Positions 35,508 to 43,306 of a DNA stretch of 64,000 nt are shown piece by piece. This stretch comes from Roseococcus thiosulfatophilus (lineage in GTDB: Bacteria > Pseudomonadota > Alphaproteobacteria > Acetobacterales > Acetobacteraceae). The notes beneath the pieces are model-generated. The model was not told the origin of the DNA and searched no databases. It saw only the letters and a program-made list of their open reading frames with translations. Every line of letters starts with the position of its first letter. Positions within the stretch are counted from its first letter, which is position 1. The stretch is taken from positions 83,776-147,775 of the forward strand of contig NZ_JAFFQY010000004.1 of NCBI RefSeq assembly GCF_017311575.1. Direction: 5' to 3'. The position numbers and the translations under genes are program-made.

Positions 35508-35852
35508 ATGACCGTGAATATCCGCACCCTCGCCGCCGGCGCCGCGCTGCTGCTGGCCCCCGCCTTCGCCGCGCCCGCCCTGGCGGCCGACAGCGTGGTG
35601 GTGTCGCCCCAGTTCGGCACCCCTGCCTACGCCGCCGACAACCGCAACGTGGTGGGTGGCGGCGAAGCGCGCCTGGTCGGCTCGGGCGAGAACCAGCAGG
35701 TGGTTCACATCGGCCCCACCGTGGCGCAGGAGCCGGTCTTCGCGCACATGGTCGGCTCGGGTGAGGATGCGCGCATCATCTACAGCGCATCCCCGGACCG
35801 CGCGACGGCATTGAGCGAGGCCGAGCGCGCGACGCGCGGCCAGCGCGGCTAA
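35508..35852 (+). CDS. Small secreted protein with repeated VGSGE motif
   Basis: A 114-residue exported protein of unknown function. The signal peptide (AAGAALLLAPAFAAPALA, cut near residue 27) is followed by about 87 mature residues. The mature part contains a duplicated unit: RLVGSGENQQVVHIGP and HMVGSGEDARIIYSA, about 30 residues apart. AGGAG lies 8 nt before the ATG at 35508. The 157-base gap upstream contains two GC hairpins (GGGACC/GGTCCC and GGCC/GGCC) and no other gene. The stop is followed at 65 bases by a palindromic repeat. Confidence 0.65.
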   Translation: MTVNIRTLAAGAALLLAPAFAAPALAADSVVVSPQFGTPAYAADNRNVVGGGEARLVGSGENQQVVHIGPTVAQEPVFAHMVGSGEDARIIYSASPDRATALSEAERATRGQRG

Positions 35853-35916
35853 CGCGCCGAGCCATTGGCGCAACGGGGCGGCGGGGCGAAGGCCTCGCCG
35901 CCCTTTTTCGCGTCCG

Positions 35917-35966
35917 GGGCGACTGATCCACCGCGCCGGCGATCCGCCTGCGCGGACCAGGCGCTA
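35917..35966. repeat. Short palindromic repeat between convergent genes
   Basis: GACTGATCCACCGC, GCC, GGCGAT on the left pairs with CCGCC, TGCGCGG, ACCAG on the right; the element ends GCGCTA. That CTA is the stop codon (TAG on the minus strand, 35964-35966) of the peptide-binding protein gene. Same family as 42518-42568 and 55936-55986. Confidence 0.65.
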
Positions 35967-37541
35967 ACCCTTGGTCACCCCCCAGAAGAAGGGCACCGGC
36001 GCGTTGACGATGCCCTGGACATTCCGCCGGAAGGCCGTGGGCTGGATGATGGTGCCCAGCGGCACGAAGGGCACGCTTTCGAAGGCGCGGGTTTGCAACT
36101 GCATGGCGATGCGCTGGCCCTCGGCCGGGTCGGTGGCCGCGATGAACGCCGTCCGCAGCCGTTCGATCTCGGGGTCCGTGGGCCAGCCGGCCCAGGCGGG
36201 CGCGCCATGCGCGCGCAGCGGCAAATGCAGCGCCGGCCCCGCGACATCCAGCCCCACCCAGGAGGTGTGGAAGATGCTCCACCCCCCGCGGTCCGGCGGG
36301 TTGCGGTTGGCGCGGCGGGCCAGCAGGGCGGACCAGTCCGTCGCCACCAGCTCCACATTCATGCCCATGCGGCGCAGCAGGTCGGCCGTCACCTGCGACA
36401 TCTGGCTGTTGGCCGGGTTGTCCATGGCGGCCAGGATCACCACCGGTTCGTTGTTGTAGCCGGCCTCGCGCAGCGCCGCGCGGCCGCGTTCGAGGTTGCC
36501 CGGCATCACCCCCGTGCCCTGGTCCGTGCCGATCGGCGTGCCGCAGGCATACATGCTGCGGCACAGCGCCGAATATTGCGGGTTGCCCACCACGGCATCG
36601 AGATAGGCCTGCTGGTCCGTCGCCATCAGCACGGCGCGGCGGATGGCCGGGTTGTCGAAGGGCGGGTGCAGCTGGTTGAAGCGGATCATCATCAGCGAAC
36701 CCATCGGGTCGGTGATCTCGATGCGGACGTTGCGGTTGCGGGAGATGATCGGCAGCAGGTCGAAGCTGGGCTGCTCATACCAGTCCACCTCGCCCGTCTG
36801 CAGCGCGTTGGCCGAGGTGGAGGCGTCGGGGATGATGCGCCACTCCACCCGGTCCACCAGCACGCGCTTGCCGCCGGCCGCGCCAGAGGAGGGCTCGGCG
36901 CGCGGCACATAGCCGGCGAATTTCTCGAAGGCGGCGAGGCTCCCCGGCACCCATTCATTGCGCAGGAAGCGGAAGGGGCCGGAGCCCACCGTCTCGTTGT
37001 TGGGCACCTGCGGGTCGGAGTTGCCCACGCGCTCGGGCACCACGAAGAGCGCCTGGGTGGAGAGCTTGCCCAAGCTGTCCAGCATCAGCGGGAAGGGCTG
37101 CTTCAGGCGCATCTCGAAGTCGCGGTCCGAGGTGGCGCGCATCTCGTCCATCACGGTCATGAGCGTCTGGCCCATGGTGTCGCGCGCGCCCCAGCGCCTG
37201 ATGGAGGCGATGGCGTCCACCGCGCGGACGGGCTCGTTGTCGTGGAAGCGCAGCCCCTCACGCAGGCGGAAGCGCCAGGTCCGGCCATCGGCCGAGACCT
37301 CATGGCTTTCCACCATCTGCGGCTGCACCTTGAAGTCGGTGTCCACCGCGAAGAGCGTGTCATAGACCATGAAGCCGTAGTTGCGGACGATGTAGCCCGA
37401 GGTCGCCACCGGATCCACGGCGCCGAGGTTGGCGTGCGGGATGAAGCGCAGCGCGCGGGCGGCGGCGCCCTGGGAGAGGGCCGGTGTCGCCAGGGCGGCA
37501 AGCCCCGTGCTGGCGAGGAAGGTGCGGCGGGAGGTGGCCAT
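35964..37541 (-). CDS. ABC transporter substrate-binding protein, family 5 (peptide/nickel type)
   Basis: A 525-residue periplasmic receptor. It has a twin-arginine-like signal (TSRRTFLASTGLAALATPAL) and the SBP_bac_5 markers RALRFIPHANLGAVDPV, GRTWRFRLREGLRFHDNEPV, and GSGPFRFLRNEWVPGS. This class binds oligopeptides, opines, nickel or other solutes for Dpp/Opp-type importers. No permease or ATPase genes lie nearby, so the partner transporter is elsewhere. ATG at 37541 starts the signal peptide; the longer ORF to 37580 does not fit. The stop codon is contributed by a palindromic repeat. Confidence 0.9.
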   Translation of the reverse strand: MATSRRTFLASTGLAALATPALSQGAAARALRFIPHANLGAVDPVATSGYIVRNYGFMVYDTLFAVDTDFKVQPQMVESHEVSADGRTWRFRLREGLRFHDNEPVRAVDAIASIRRWGARDTMGQTLMTVMDEMRATSDRDFEMRLKQPFPLMLDSLGKLSTQALFVVPERVGNSDPQVPNNETVGSGPFRFLRNEWVPGSLAAFEKFAGYVPRAEPSSGAAGGKRVLVDRVEWRIIPDASTSANALQTGEVDWYEQPSFDLLPIISRNRNVRIEITDPMGSLMMIRFNQLHPPFDNPAIRRAVLMATDQQAYLDAVVGNPQYSALCRSMYACGTPIGTDQGTGVMPGNLERGRAALREAGYNNEPVVILAAMDNPANSQMSQVTADLLRRMGMNVELVATDWSALLARRANRNPPDRGGWSIFHTSWVGLDVAGPALHLPLRAHGAPAWAGWPTDPEIERLRTAFIAATDPAEGQRIAMQLQTRAFESVPFVPLGTIIQPTAFRRNVQGIVNAPVPFFWGVTKG

Positions 37542-37642
37542 GGGTCGGTCTCCGGTCTGGGTGCCCGGGGAGGGGACCACGCAGGAAACCGTCCCCGCAA
37601 GGCGAAACCGACTCTTTTTGAGGCAAATCCAAGAGAGGGGAC

Positions 37643-37672
37643 GGCGCCTGCCCAGTGGGCGGGCAGGGTGCC
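37643..37672 (-). terminator. Hairpin terminator of the cnoX operon
   Basis: On the minus strand GGCACCCTGCCC and GGGCAGGCGCC form a long stem directly after the DUF971 stop, followed by GTCCCCTCTCTT. The U-rich tail is weak but the position is right. Confidence 0.5.
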
Positions 37673-38032
37673 TCAGCGCCCGGGCGGGTCCCGGCTCCAG
37701 CCCTTCGCCGCCAGCGCCGCCTCATACGCGGCCCAGCGCGCGGCCTCTTCCTCGCCCAGCTTGCGCAGCCAGGCCCAGGAGTAGATGCCGCTGTCGTGCA
37801 GATCGTCGAAATGCAGCCGCACGGCGTAATGCCCCACCGGCTCGATCTTCATGATGCCCACATGCCGCCGCCCCGCGACGAGGCGCTTCTGTTCGGGCGA
37901 ATGCCCCTGCACCTCGGCCGAGGGGCTTTCGACGCGCAGATATTCCGCGCTGAGGGCGAAGCGCGCGCCGTCGTCGAAGGCGATGTGCAGCACACGGTCC
38001 GCCGCGCGGTAGCGCAGCTCCGTAACCTGCAT
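37673..38032 (-). CDS. DUF971 (GBBH-like N-terminal) domain protein
   Basis: A 119-residue stand-alone DUF971 domain: VTELRYRAADRVLHIAFDDG, ALSAEYLRVESPSAEVQGH, a central VAGRRHVGIMKIEPVGHYAV, and the C-terminal DDLHDSGIYSWAWLRKLG. The domain is also the N-terminal part of gamma-butyrobetaine hydroxylases and is found in Fe-S carrier-associated proteins; alone, its function is not settled. The start shares a base with the upstream Trm112-like stop (TGATG), so it is coupled to it. It is the last gene of the four-gene cnoX operon. Confidence 0.88.
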   Translation of the reverse strand: MQVTELRYRAADRVLHIAFDDGARFALSAEYLRVESPSAEVQGHSPEQKRLVAGRRHVGIMKIEPVGHYAVRLHFDDLHDSGIYSWAWLRKLGEEEAARWAAYEAALAAKGWSRDPPGR

Positions 38033-38229
38033 CAGGGCAGCTTGCGCGCCTGGTCGGGCAGCATGATGGGAATGCCGTCGCGCACGGGATAGGCCAGGCC
38101 CGCGGCGTCGCTGATCAGCTCGCCCCGGTCGCGGTCATAGCGCAGCGGTTTCTTCGTGACCGGGCAGACCAGGATTTCCAGGAGCTGCGGGTCCACGGCG
38201 CCGCCGGCGGGAGGGGGGGTCTGGTTCAT
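38032..38229 (-). CDS. Trm112 family protein (YcaR-like)
   Basis: A 65-residue protein with the family pattern [36 protein letters not shown]. One CxxT-type half of the zinc knuckle (CPVTKKP) is present; bacterial members often lack the second cysteine pair, as here. Eukaryotic Trm112 activates methyltransferases; the bacterial role is unclear. It lies 9 bases after the LON-domain gene and overlaps the DUF971 start, in a cluster order common in alphaproteobacteria. Confidence 0.9.
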   Translation of the reverse strand: MNQTPPPAGGAVDPQLLEILVCPVTKKPLRYDRDRGELISDAAGLAYPVRDGIPIMLPDQARKLP

Positions 38230-38238
38230 GGTCCGGTT

Positions 38239-38901
38239 CTAGCTGGGCCGCGCATCGGGCGGAAGGTCGCCGCCATCATGGGCATCCATCCGCAGCAGGG
38301 TGACGAGGGTGGCGGCGCGCTCGGTCAGGGTGGGCGCCTCCAGCAGCGCCTGCTTCTCCGGGATGGCGAAGGGGCAGACCATGGCGAGCGTCGTCACCAG
38401 CGTGGGCCCCGACATCTCCTCGATGGCGGACCAGTTGGCCTCGATGCCCTTGGCCGCGAAATAGGGGCGCAGCGCCTCCAGGATCTCGGCATGGGGCACC
38501 GGGTCCACGGGCGGGTCCAGGTCCGGGAGGTAGGCGCAGTAATCCGCCCGCACGCGGCGATAGCCGCGCCGCATCTCGATCTCCTCGGCCACGCGGAAGC
38601 GCAGCACGCCGGTCAGCGTCACCAGCAGCCGCCCATCCTCCGTCTCCGAGAAGGAGGAGACGCGGCCGAGGCACCCCACGCCATAGGTGACGCTGCCGCG
38701 CTCGGTGCGCGGCTTGGACGGGTCGCCCTGGATCATCCCGAAGAGCCGCCCTTGCGCCAGGCTGTCCAGCGTCATGGCCAGATAGCGCGGCTCGAAGATG
38801 TTGAGCGGCAGCCGCCCGCCCGGCAGCAGCAGCGCGCCCGAGAGCGGGAAGATCGCGATCTCGGCGGGAAGCTGCTCCGGGGCGGGCTGGAAAGGATCCA
38901 T
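38239..38901 (-). CDS. LON peptidase substrate-binding domain protein
   Basis: A 220-residue protein matching only the N-terminal substrate-binding domain of Lon: EIAIFPLSGALLLPGGRLPL, NIFEPRYLAMTLDSLAQ, then FGMIQGD, GCLGRVSSF, and YFAAKGIEANWSAIEEM. No AAA+ or protease domain is present. Stand-alone proteins of this type are widespread, of unproved role. It begins 2 bases after the cnoX stop, so thioredoxin-TPR and LON-domain proteins are made together, suggesting protein quality control. Confidence 0.9.
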   Translation of the reverse strand: MDPFQPAPEQLPAEIAIFPLSGALLLPGGRLPLNIFEPRYLAMTLDSLAQGRLFGMIQGDPSKPRTERGSVTYGVGCLGRVSSFSETEDGRLLVTLTGVLRFRVAEEIEMRRGYRRVRADYCAYLPDLDPPVDPVPHAEILEALRPYFAAKGIEANWSAIEEMSGPTLVTTLAMVCPFAIPEKQALLEAPTLTERAATLVTLLRMDAHDGGDLPPDARPS

Positions 38902-38903
38902 GC

Positions 38904-39833
38904 TCAGCGGAACAGGATGGTCGAGAGGCCGCGGCGGGCCTTCATGGTGGCGGGGTCGTCGAAGCCCCAGGCCTCGAAGAACTTCAGAAGCTGCTTGCGC
39001 GCGGCTTCGTCGTTCCAGGCGCGGTCGCGGCGGATGGCCTCCAGCAGCGCCTCCGCCGCCTCCTGCCGCTTCTCCATGCCGGCGAGCGCGACGGCGAGCT
39101 CGATCCGCGCCTCGTGGTCATCCGGGTTGGCGGCGAGGCGCTGTTCGTACTGGCCGAGCATGCCCGCGGCGGCGCGGCCCTGGGCGGCGAGTTCCATGGC
39201 GGCGCGCACGGCCGAGATCTCGGGGTGGGCCTTCAGCTTGTCGGAGAGGCTGTCCAGCATCTGCTGGGCCTGCTCCTCCTCCTCCAGCGCGATCAGGCAG
39301 CGGGCGAGGCCGGCCAAGGCCTCGGCGTTCTCCGGCTCCTGCTGGGCGAGGCCGGCGAAGAGTTCCAGCGCGCCCTGGGCGTCGCCCTGCTCCAGCAGGG
39401 CCTTCGCCTCGGCCAGCATCTCGGTGCCGGGCATCTGCCCGCCGGCGAGCTTCAGCAGGTTCTCGATGAACTTCTTCACCTCGCCCTCGGGAAGGGCGCC
39501 CTGGAAGAGGTCCGCGATCTGCCCCTTGTAGAAGGCGGCGACCGTGGGCACCGATTGCAGCGGCAGGCCCAGCTGCGCGAGCTGCTGGACGAGCTGCGTG
39601 TTCTTGTCGATGTCGATCTTGACCAGCTTCACGCGCCCGCCGGCCGCGCGCACCACCTTCTCCAGCGTGGGCGTGAGCTGCTTGCAGGGCCCGCACCAGG
39701 TCGCCCAGAAATCCACCAGGACCGGCACCTCGCGCGAGGCGTTGATGACGTCCTGCATGAAGGTCTTCTGGTCGCCATCCGACACGGGGTCGGGGCGCTG
39801 GGACGGGTTCTGGGGGTCGAGGATCACTTCCAT
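38904..39833 (-). CDS. cnoX: Thioredoxin-TPR chaperedoxin (CnoX/YbbN family)
   Basis: A 309-residue cytoplasmic protein. An N-terminal thioredoxin domain (about 20-130) carries a full redox site WATWCGPCKQL (Cys47 and Cys50) and PTVAAFYKG. The C-terminal half is TPR-like helices (AKALLEQGDAQGALELFAGL, ENAEALAGLARCLIALEE, and beyond). E. coli CnoX/YbbN has this architecture and protects proteins from oxidative damage as a holdase that works with GroEL; alphaproteobacterial homologues keep the CxxC and can also reduce disulfides. It heads the operon with the LON-domain, Trm112 and DUF971 genes. ATG at 39833 is chosen; the extension to 39932 is not thioredoxin-like. Confidence 0.9.
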   Translation of the reverse strand: MEVILDPQNPSQRPDPVSDGDQKTFMQDVINASREVPVLVDFWATWCGPCKQLTPTLEKVVRAAGGRVKLVKIDIDKNTQLVQQLAQLGLPLQSVPTVAAFYKGQIADLFQGALPEGEVKKFIENLLKLAGGQMPGTEMLAEAKALLEQGDAQGALELFAGLAQQEPENAEALAGLARCLIALEEEEQAQQMLDSLSDKLKAHPEISAVRAAMELAAQGRAAAGMLGQYEQRLAANPDDHEARIELAVALAGMEKRQEAAEALLEAIRRDRAWNDEAARKQLLKFFEAWGFDDPATMKARRGLSTILFR

Positions 39834-39967
39834 GGGAATTTCCTGGGGCCGCCTGTAGATGTTCCGGCGCAGGGATAAGGCAAGAGCGACATCTTGTCTT
39901 GTCCGGGCCGCGCGACAACCCGTCCGGACCATTGCGGCGGCGGCCCGGCCGGCACTAGCATCCCATC

Positions 39968-40267
39968 ATGGACAGCCCCGACCCCGATCGCCCCGCGACC
40001 CACGACCTCGGCGGAAACCCGCGCTTCCGCTGCACCCCCGTCGAACCCGATGACGACGCGCCGCCCAGCGACTTCGACAAGCGGGTGGACGCCGTGCGCT
40101 CGGTCCTGCGGGAGAAGGGCTTGTTCACGGTGGACGAGATGCGCTTCAACATCGAGGCGCTGCATGAAACAGAATATTTCGGCCTGACCTATTACGAGAA
40201 GTGGCTGCGTTCGGTGACGGCCGTGATGGTCCGCAAGGGTGTCATCACCTGGGAGGACATCAAGTGA
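39968..40267 (+). CDS. Nitrile hydratase/thiocyanate hydrolase subunit, beta N-terminal half
   Basis: A 99-residue protein corresponding to the N-terminal half of the nitrile hydratase beta subunit, as in the separate beta subunit of thiocyanate hydrolase. Conserved parts are DKRVDAVRSVLREKGLFTVD, EMRFNIEALHETEYF and LTYYEKWLRSVTAVMVRKGV. Arg59 in MRFNIEAL aligns with the beta-subunit Arg that hydrogen-bonds the oxidised metal cysteines. It is the first of three overlapping subunit genes; its TGA overlaps the next GTG. Alone it has no activity in this family. Confidence 0.82.
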   Translation: MDSPDPDRPATHDLGGNPRFRCTPVEPDDDAPPSDFDKRVDAVRSVLREKGLFTVDEMRFNIEALHETEYFGLTYYEKWLRSVTAVMVRKGVITWEDIK

Positions 40268-40575
40268 GCCACGGCGTGCATGACACCGCCCAGGCCCGCT
40301 TCGCCCCCGGCGCGCGGGTGCGCGTGAAGCCCGGCCGGCCCGAGCGCATCGCGCCCATGCACCTGCGCACGCCGCATTACGTGCGCGGGCGCGAGGGGGT
40401 GGTGGCCCGCGCCCTGGGCCGCTTCCCGAACCCCGAGGATTTGGCCTTCGGCCGCCCGGGCGAGCCGCGCATCCTCTACCATGTCGAATTCGACCAACCC
40501 CCGGTCTGGGGCGAGGGCGAGGTGGGCGACACGGTGCTGATCGAGATCTTCGAACACTGGCTGGAGGAAGCCTGA
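40264..40575 (+). CDS. Nitrile hydratase/thiocyanate hydrolase subunit, beta C-terminal half
   Basis: A 103-residue SH3-like domain equal to the C-terminal half of the nitrile hydratase beta subunit (thiocyanate hydrolase alpha). It has FAPGARVRVKPG, the RTPHYVRGREGVV motif with two conserved arginines (Arg35, Arg41) that contact the active site, ILYHVEFDQPPVWGEG, and IEIFEHWLEEA. GTG at 40264 overlaps the stop of the first subunit. The next ATG begins one base after this gene's stop. In ordinary nitrile hydratases both halves are one chain; the split is the thiocyanate hydrolase/three-subunit arrangement. Confidence 0.82.
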   Translation: MSHGVHDTAQARFAPGARVRVKPGRPERIAPMHLRTPHYVRGREGVVARALGRFPNPEDLAFGRPGEPRILYHVEFDQPPVWGEGEVGDTVLIEIFEHWLEEA

Positions 40576-40576
40576 C

Positions 40577-41179
40577 ATGGCCGGAACCCCGCTGCCCGAA
40601 AGCGTCGAACTCCTGGACAAGCTCGTCGCCGCGCTGAAGCGCCGCGGCGTGCTGGTGGAGGAGGACATCGCCCGCTGCCAGACCCAGGCCGAGCGCGCCC
40701 AGCCCGAAACGGGCGCCCGCATGGTCGCCCGCGCCTGGCTGGACCCTGAATTCCGCGCCCTGATGCTGCGCGACGGCACCGCCGCCGCCGAGGCCTTCGG
40801 CGTGGCCATGGCGGGCGCGCCCCCGCTGGGCGTGCTGGAGGACACGGACAGGCTGCACCACCTGGTCGTGTGTACGCTGTGCTCCTGCTATCCGCGCGCG
40901 GTCATCGGCTACCCGCCGCACTGGTACAAATCCGCCGCCTATCGCGCGCGGGCGGTGCGCGAGCCGCGCGCCGTGCTGGCCGAGTTCGGCACGGTGCTGC
41001 CCGCCGGCGTGCAGGTGCGCGTGGTGGACAGCACCGCCGACTACCGCTGGATGGTGCTGCCCACCCGTCCCGCCGGCACCGAGGGATGGAGCGAGGAACA
41101 ACTCGCCGCCATCGTCACGCGGGATTGCCTGGTGGGTGTCACGCTGCCCGTCGCGGAGAACGCGCGCATCGCGGCGTGA
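40577..41179 (+). CDS. Cobalt-type nitrile hydratase alpha / thiocyanate hydrolase gamma subunit
   Basis: Metal-binding catalytic subunit, 200 residues. The motif VVCTLCSCYPRAVIGYPPHW supplies Cys99, Cys102, Ser103 and Cys104; CTLCSC (Thr, not Ser, at the third place) indicates non-corrin cobalt. It continues WYKSAAYRARAVREPRAVL, EFGT. Nitrile hydratases turn nitriles into amides; thiocyanate hydrolase turns SCN- into carbonyl sulfide and ammonia with the same metal site. The gene order (beta N-half, beta C-half, alpha) equals scnB-scnA-scnC. Substrate cannot be decided from motifs. No P47K/CobW-type activator or amidase is in the window. The stop overlaps the MFS GTG. Confidence 0.88.
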   Translation: MAGTPLPESVELLDKLVAALKRRGVLVEEDIARCQTQAERAQPETGARMVARAWLDPEFRALMLRDGTAAAEAFGVAMAGAPPLGVLEDTDRLHHLVVCTLCSCYPRAVIGYPPHWYKSAAYRARAVREPRAVLAEFGTVLPAGVQVRVVDSTADYRWMVLPTRPAGTEGWSEEQLAAIVTRDCLVGVTLPVAENARIAA

Positions 41180-42507
41180 GCCACACCGAAGCCGATGGCC
41201 TGCCCCCCGGACGGCGGGGGCTCGCTTCGGCCTGCATCGCCGCCGGCATCACCGTCACCGTGCTGGACGCGGCGATGCTCAACATCGCCCTGCCCTCGGC
41301 CGCCGCCGATCTCGGCCTGACGCCGGCCGAGGCGGTCTGGATCGTCAACGCCTATCAGATCGTGGTGGTGGGCACCCTCATCCCCATGGCGGCGCTGGGC
41401 GAGATCTTCGGCTTCCGCCGCGTCTGGGCCTGGGGGCTGCTGGTCTTCTCGCTGGCGGCCATGGTGTGTTCGGTCGCGCCCAGCTTCGAGGCGCTGCTGG
41501 CCGCGCGCATGGTGCAGGGCCTGGGCAGTGCGGCGGTGATGAGCCTGACGGCGGGACTGGTGCGCCACACCTACCCGGCGGCGCAGCTGGGCCGCGCCAT
41601 CGGGGTGAATTCGATGACGGTGGGCCTCGCCTCGGCGGCCGGGCCGAGCCTGGGCGCGGCCGTGCTGGCGGTGGCGCCCTGGCCGGCCGTCTTCATCGCG
41701 CACATCCCCATGGGGCTGGCGGCGCTGGTCTTCGGGCTGAAACTGCTGCCGCGCGTGCCGGGGCGGCGGCGGCCCTTCGACATCACGGCCGCCGCGCTGA
41801 ACGTGGCGGCCTTCGGTTTGGTGTTTCTGGGCATGGATCTGCTGCTGCACGCGCCCTGGCTGGCGGTGCCGGCGCTGCTGGGGGGCATGCTCTGCGCCGC
41901 CGCGCTGGTGCGGCTGGAGATGGCGCGGCCCGTGCCGCTGCTGCCGCTGGACCTGCTGCGGATCCGGGTGGTGCGCTTCGCCGTCTCGGCCTCGGTGCTG
42001 ATGTTCGCGGCCCACATGCTGCTGGTGATCGGCATGCCCTTCCACCTCTCGGCGGCGGGGTTCAGCCCGGTGCAGATCGGCATGATCATCACGCCCTATC
42101 CGCTGGCGGTGGGGCTGCTCGGCCCCATCGCGGGGCGCTGGGCGGACCAGGCCAATTCGCCGCTGACCTGCGTGCTGGGCGGGGTGTTCCTCGCCACGGC
42201 GCTGGTGCTGCTGGCCGTGGTGCCGCCGACCATGGTCTGGGCGGTGTGCGGGGCGCTGCTGCTGGCGGGGGTGGGCTTCGCCGGTTTCCAGTCGCCCAAC
42301 AACCGCGCCATGCTCTCGGCGGCACCCCGCGCGCGGGCGGGCAGCGCGGGGGGGATGCAGGCCACGGCGCGGGTGCTGGGGCAGAGCACGGGCGCCGTCA
42401 CGGCGGCGGCCTGCTTCACCCTGGCGGGGCCGTGGCTGGGCTTTCTCTGCGGGGTGGCGTTCGCGCTGGCGTCCAGCACGCTCAGCCTGGTGCGGGGGAA
42501 AGGGTGA
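41176..42507 (+). CDS. MFS transporter, DHA2-like (14-TM drug/solute exporter)
   Basis: A 443-residue major-facilitator protein. It opens with LDAAMLNIALPSAAADLGLT and AVWIVNAYQIVVVGTLIPMA, the DHA2/EmrB-type N-terminal signature, and has motif A-like ALGEIFGFRRVWAWGL and motif C-like NSMTVGLASAAGPSLGAAVL. GTG at 41176 overlaps the alpha-subunit stop (GTGA), so transporter and three-subunit hydratase are one translational unit. It probably moves a substrate or product of that enzyme, though DHA2 proteins usually export toxic compounds. It ends 11 bases before a palindromic repeat. Confidence 0.85.
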   Translation: MSHTEADGLPPGRRGLASACIAAGITVTVLDAAMLNIALPSAAADLGLTPAEAVWIVNAYQIVVVGTLIPMAALGEIFGFRRVWAWGLLVFSLAAMVCSVAPSFEALLAARMVQGLGSAAVMSLTAGLVRHTYPAAQLGRAIGVNSMTVGLASAAGPSLGAAVLAVAPWPAVFIAHIPMGLAALVFGLKLLPRVPGRRRPFDITAAALNVAAFGLVFLGMDLLLHAPWLAVPALLGGMLCAAALVRLEMARPVPLLPLDLLRIRVVRFAVSASVLMFAAHMLLVIGMPFHLSAAGFSPVQIGMIITPYPLAVGLLGPIAGRWADQANSPLTCVLGGVFLATALVLLAVVPPTMVWAVCGALLLAGVGFAGFQSPNNRAMLSAAPRARAGSAGGMQATARVLGQSTGAVTAAACFTLAGPWLGFLCGVAFALASSTLSLVRGKG

Positions 42508-42517
42508 CGGAGATACC

Positions 42518-42568
42518 GAGCGGCTGATTCACGGCTTCGGTGAGTCCACCGAAGCCGATCAGACGCTA
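42518..42568. repeat. Short palindromic repeat between convergent genes
   Basis: A 51-bp copy with the longest stem: CGGCTTCGGTGA on the left pairs with TCCACCGAAGCC, and outer CTGAT with ATCAG (TCA bulged on the left). Ends are GAGCG and CGCTA. The terminal CTA at 42566-42568 is the stop codon of the YqaA-like gene. It probably folds as a bidirectional terminator. Confidence 0.7.
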
Positions 42569-43144
42569 CAGCAACCGCAGCGCCGCGAACCCCCCCACCA
42601 GCAGCAGCACGAACAGAGAAAACATCAGCCCCAGCCGCTTCTCGATGAATTGCTGGATGGGCGGGCCGAACTTCCACAGCAGCGCCGCCACCAGGAAGAA
42701 GCGCAGCCCCCGTGCCGCGATGCTCGCCACGATGAACACCGGCAGCGACAGCGCCGTGGCGCCCGAGAGGATGGTGATGACCTTGTAGGGGAAGGGCGTC
42801 ACGCCCGCGATCAGCACCGCCCAGGCGCCCCATTCGTTGTAATGGCTGGAGAATTGCTCGAAATACGCCGCCTTGCCGTAGAATTCCAGCACGGGCCGGC
42901 CCAACGTCTCGAACATGCCGTAGCCGATGAAATACCCGGCCACGCCCCCCAGCACCGACGTCACCATGGCCACGCCCGCGATGACGAAGGCGCGCGAGGG
43001 CCGCGCGATGATCATCGGGATCATCAGCACATCGGGCGGGATGGGGAAGACGGAGCTTTCCAGGAAGGACACCACCGCCAGCGCCCAGAGCGCATGCGGC
43101 GTGCGCGCGAGCGAGAGCGTCCAGTCGTAGAGGCTGCGAATCAT
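42566..43144 (-). CDS. YqaA family membrane protein (VTT/DedA-like)
   Basis: A 192-residue inner-membrane protein of the SNARE-associated/VTT group. It has SFLESSVFPIPPDVLMIPMI, a re-entrant loop with GGVAGYFIGYGMFETLGRPV, and AVLIAGVTPFPYKVITILSG, where the conserved Pro and Phe-Pro are typical. About five hydrophobic segments are visible. DedA relatives are thought to flip or scramble phospholipids or carrier lipids. It is divergent from gabD across 162 bases and its TAG stop lies in the palindromic repeat. Confidence 0.87.
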   Translation of the reverse strand: MIRSLYDWTLSLARTPHALWALAVVSFLESSVFPIPPDVLMIPMIIARPSRAFVIAGVAMVTSVLGGVAGYFIGYGMFETLGRPVLEFYGKAAYFEQFSSHYNEWGAWAVLIAGVTPFPYKVITILSGATALSLPVFIVASIAARGLRFFLVAALLWKFGPPIQQFIEKRLGLMFSLFVLLLVGGFAALRLL

Positions 43145-43306
43145 TCCAGGGAGCGTCCTCGGCCGGGGCGGGGGTTGAATGTGCCGGGGCGGAACCCCGA
43201 AATCGGACGGGCCTTACCACCGATGGCGGGCAAGGCGCCATGCCGGGCGGCGCTGACAAATGCCCCGCGCCGGGCCTATCCTGCCCGCAACACAGGAGGA
43301 CATGCC

